Of a stretch of DNA of 34,798 nt, positions 33,488 through 34,798 are shown in pieces. The DNA comes from CAYWGR01 sp964458015 (GTDB taxonomy: Bacteria; Planctomycetota; Planctomycetia; Pirellulales; Thermoguttaceae), in contig CAYWGR010000036.1 of NCBI GenBank assembly GCA_964458015.1, forward strand, positions 1-34,798. Direction: 5' to 3'. How positions within the stretch are numbered: position 1 is the stretch's first letter; each line of letters starts with the position of its first letter. The translations under genes were made by a program, and so were the position numbers. Under the pieces are notes generated by a model that had not been told where the DNA came from, did not search any database, and saw only the letters and a program-made list of their open reading frames with translations.

Positions 33488-34363
33488 ATGCATCCTACCA
33501 TCGAAAAACTCACCTCCGCCGGTCCCGTTGTTACAGATGGGGCTTGGGGCACCCAACTCCAACAGCGGGGGTTGCCTATCGGCGCTTGTCCCGACGCCTG
33601 GAATCTGACCCAGCCGGCTAAGGTCGAAGAAGTCGCCCGGGCGTATGTCGATGCAGGAAGTCAAATAATTCTGACGAACACGTTCGGCGCGAATCGTTTC
33701 ATCCTCGCCCGGCATCATCTGGCCGACCAAGCGGCCGAAATCAATCGGGCGGGAGTGGAAATATCGCTTCGTGCCGCCGAGGGCCGCGCTGCCGTGTTCG
33801 CCTCGGTTGGGCCCACCGGCGTCGTGCTGATGATGGGCGAAGTGAGCGAAGATCAGCTCAAAGCCGCTTTTGCAGAGCAAATGCAGGCCATTGCGCAAGC
33901 CGGCGCGGCCGGCATCGTGGTCGAAACCATGTCGGACCCCGCCGAGGCCGCCGTGGCTGTTGCCGCCGCGCACGAAACGGGGCTGCCCGTCGTAGCTTGC
34001 ATGACCTTCGACTCCGGTGCGAAGAAAGACCGCACCATGATGGGCACTACTCCTGAACAAGCCGCCGAACGATTGACCGCCGCCGGCGCCGATGTGATCG
34101 GCAGCAATTGCGGCCAAGGCATTGCCGGCATCGTCGATGTCTGCCGCCGTCTGCGTGCTGCCACGGATCGGCCGATTTGGATCAAGGCCAACGCCGGCTT
34201 GCCCGAAAATATCGACGGTAAGACGATCTACCGCCAAACGCCTTCCGAGTTTGCGAGCTTTGTGCCGCAACTTATCGAAGCCGGGGCCTCGTTCCTTGGC
34301 GGTTGCTGCGGCACCTCGCCCGACTTCATCCGCGCCGTGGCGGAAAAATTAAAGTGCTTGTAA
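33488..34363 (+). CDS. Homocysteine S-methyltransferase family protein
   Basis: This 291-residue protein is the zinc-dependent Pfam S-methyl_trans barrel. Zinc ligands are C208 (GSNCGQG) and the pair C273-C274 (GGCCGTSPDF). The N-terminal VTDGAWGTQLQQRG and ILTNTFGANR match MetH N-terminal modules and BHMT. The methyl donor (S-methylmethionine, betaine or methyl-cobalamin on a partner) cannot be read; no MetH cobalamin domain is fused. With the divergent metE it suggests two routes to methionine. The ribosome site AAGGA lies about 9 bases before the ATG. Confidence 0.93.
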   Translation: MHPTIEKLTSAGPVVTDGAWGTQLQQRGLPIGACPDAWNLTQPAKVEEVARAYVDAGSQIILTNTFGANRFILARHHLADQAAEINRAGVEISLRAAEGRAAVFASVGPTGVVLMMGEVSEDQLKAAFAEQMQAIAQAGAAGIVVETMSDPAEAAVAVAAAHETGLPVVACMTFDSGAKKDRTMMGTTPEQAAERLTAAGADVIGSNCGQGIAGIVDVCRRLRAATDRPIWIKANAGLPENIDGKTIYRQTPSEFASFVPQLIEAGASFLGGCCGTSPDFIRAVAEKLKCL

Positions 34364-34798
34364 AGCGGCGATAATATCGTCATGTATTTCTCATCCGTTT
34401 CGGTGAGAAGCACACGCTAGAACTTGCCCACGTCAATGGCCATGCCAAGTGCTCATCGCGAACCATCGCACGAATCGAGGCAAGCAATTTCAGCCGCTCG
34501 CTCACCAACAGTCGTACTACGGAGTCGCGGTCCATAAATGCACACCCCCTGAGGACATTCCGCTATCTTAATTCCACGTCCCAGCGGTTTCTGTACAAAA
34601 AATCCGCTCGAATCCCGTAGCACCAGAACGGGCAACTCTCTGGCAGCAAAGAAGATGCGACTAAAACAGGCATTCTCGGACGAGTCGCCCTGGAAGATCC
34701 GAAGCTATGCTTTTTCACTAGTGTCCGAACGTTTTTATAAAACTCGTAAAGCTTCGTCCAATCCGTCAGCGCAGAGTTTTTGTCGGGGAGTGGCCTAC
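34364..34798. other. Terminal spacer with sigma-factor remnant
   Basis: Apart from the sigma-like fragment (34380-34535) there is no confident gene. On the minus strand a frame of about 78 codons is open to the right edge of the window (includes ALTDWTKLYEFYKNVRTL). It has no recognisable family and I do not call it. Confidence 0.5.
34380..34535 (-). pseudogene. N-terminal remnant of an ECF-like sigma-70 factor
   Basis: ATG 34535 is preceded by a good purine-rich ribosome site (AGGGGG) and opens a 51-codon frame. Residues 1-31 (MDRDSVVRLLVSERLKLLAS, then IRAMVRDEHLA) look like the start of planctomycete sigma-70 family factors, whose region 2 begins with a conserved VxDEHLAEDVFQ phrase. After DEHLA the frame becomes WPLTWASSS and ends 20 codons later. 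I find no continuation of region 2 or any region 4 in other frames, because the downstream DNA is the HMT gene. It is probably a truncated remnant. Confidence 0.5.

Noticed and set aside
34453..34635. 60-codon frame on the minus strand
   Set aside because: It overlaps the better-supported sigma-factor start in another frame and has no recognisable feature or ribosome site.

Overview
The window reads as a chromosomal segment of a Planctomycetota bacterium, probably Pirellulales-like. This is inferred from gene content, not from a marker gene. The signs are a Tat-exported Gfo/Idh/MocA oxidoreductase, a secreted parallel beta-helix protein, an exported toroid-fold repeat protein, a BamA with a long Q/P/A-rich linker, a YhaO/YhaN pair of unusual form, an N-terminal piece of an ECF-like sigma factor, and gene-sparse spacers full of palindromes. 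There is no rRNA, tRNA, CRISPR array, prophage or intact transposase gene that I can see.

Layout. 1-690: repeat-rich spacer. 690-1850: two-gene membrane operon, the first protein carrying a GspG-like domain. 1850-2838: spacer holding a small MITE-like insertion. 2839-6517 (minus): hemerythrin, toroid-fold exported protein, HlyD-type adaptor. 6887-10087 (plus): BamA-type outer-membrane assembly protein. 10226-12028 (minus): B12-binding-domain radical SAM enzyme. 12221-13939 (plus): OmpR-type two-component pair. 14371-16032 (plus): six-helix membrane protein and a DUF1638 protein. 16113-18539 (minus): TIGR01777 epimerase, and a beta-helix protein overlapping a CheY-like regulator. 18787-21214 (plus): macrodomain protein, a nonsense-interrupted EEP-family phosphodiesterase, and an XRE regulator plus acyl carrier protein behind a near-consensus promoter. 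21162-24262 (minus): MarC, double GNAT, Gfo/Idh/MocA. 24614-29789 (minus): YhaO-YhaN-DUF167 operon. 30209-31006 (plus): TPR membrane protein. 31037-34363: metE and a homocysteine S-methyltransferase, divergent. 34364-34798: spacer with the sigma-factor remnant.

How the genes relate. Most are housekeeping or envelope functions in short operons: outer-membrane biogenesis and export (bamA, HlyD adaptor, TPR protein), DNA-end metabolism (YhaO/YhaN), methionine synthesis (metE plus HMT) and signalling (one sensor/regulator pair and a stand-alone regulator). There is no clear phage-defence or biosynthetic island.

The most unusual content is in the repeats. A 139-bp element with about 23-bp terminal inverted repeats sits in the tetraloop of a hairpin and is flanked by a TTCA duplication; an uninterrupted copy of the same target lies 1.75 kb away. 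Core palindromes are nested inside unrelated outer palindromes at two loci. A patch of spacer-type low-complexity repeat has been captured in frame inside the YhaO-like gene.
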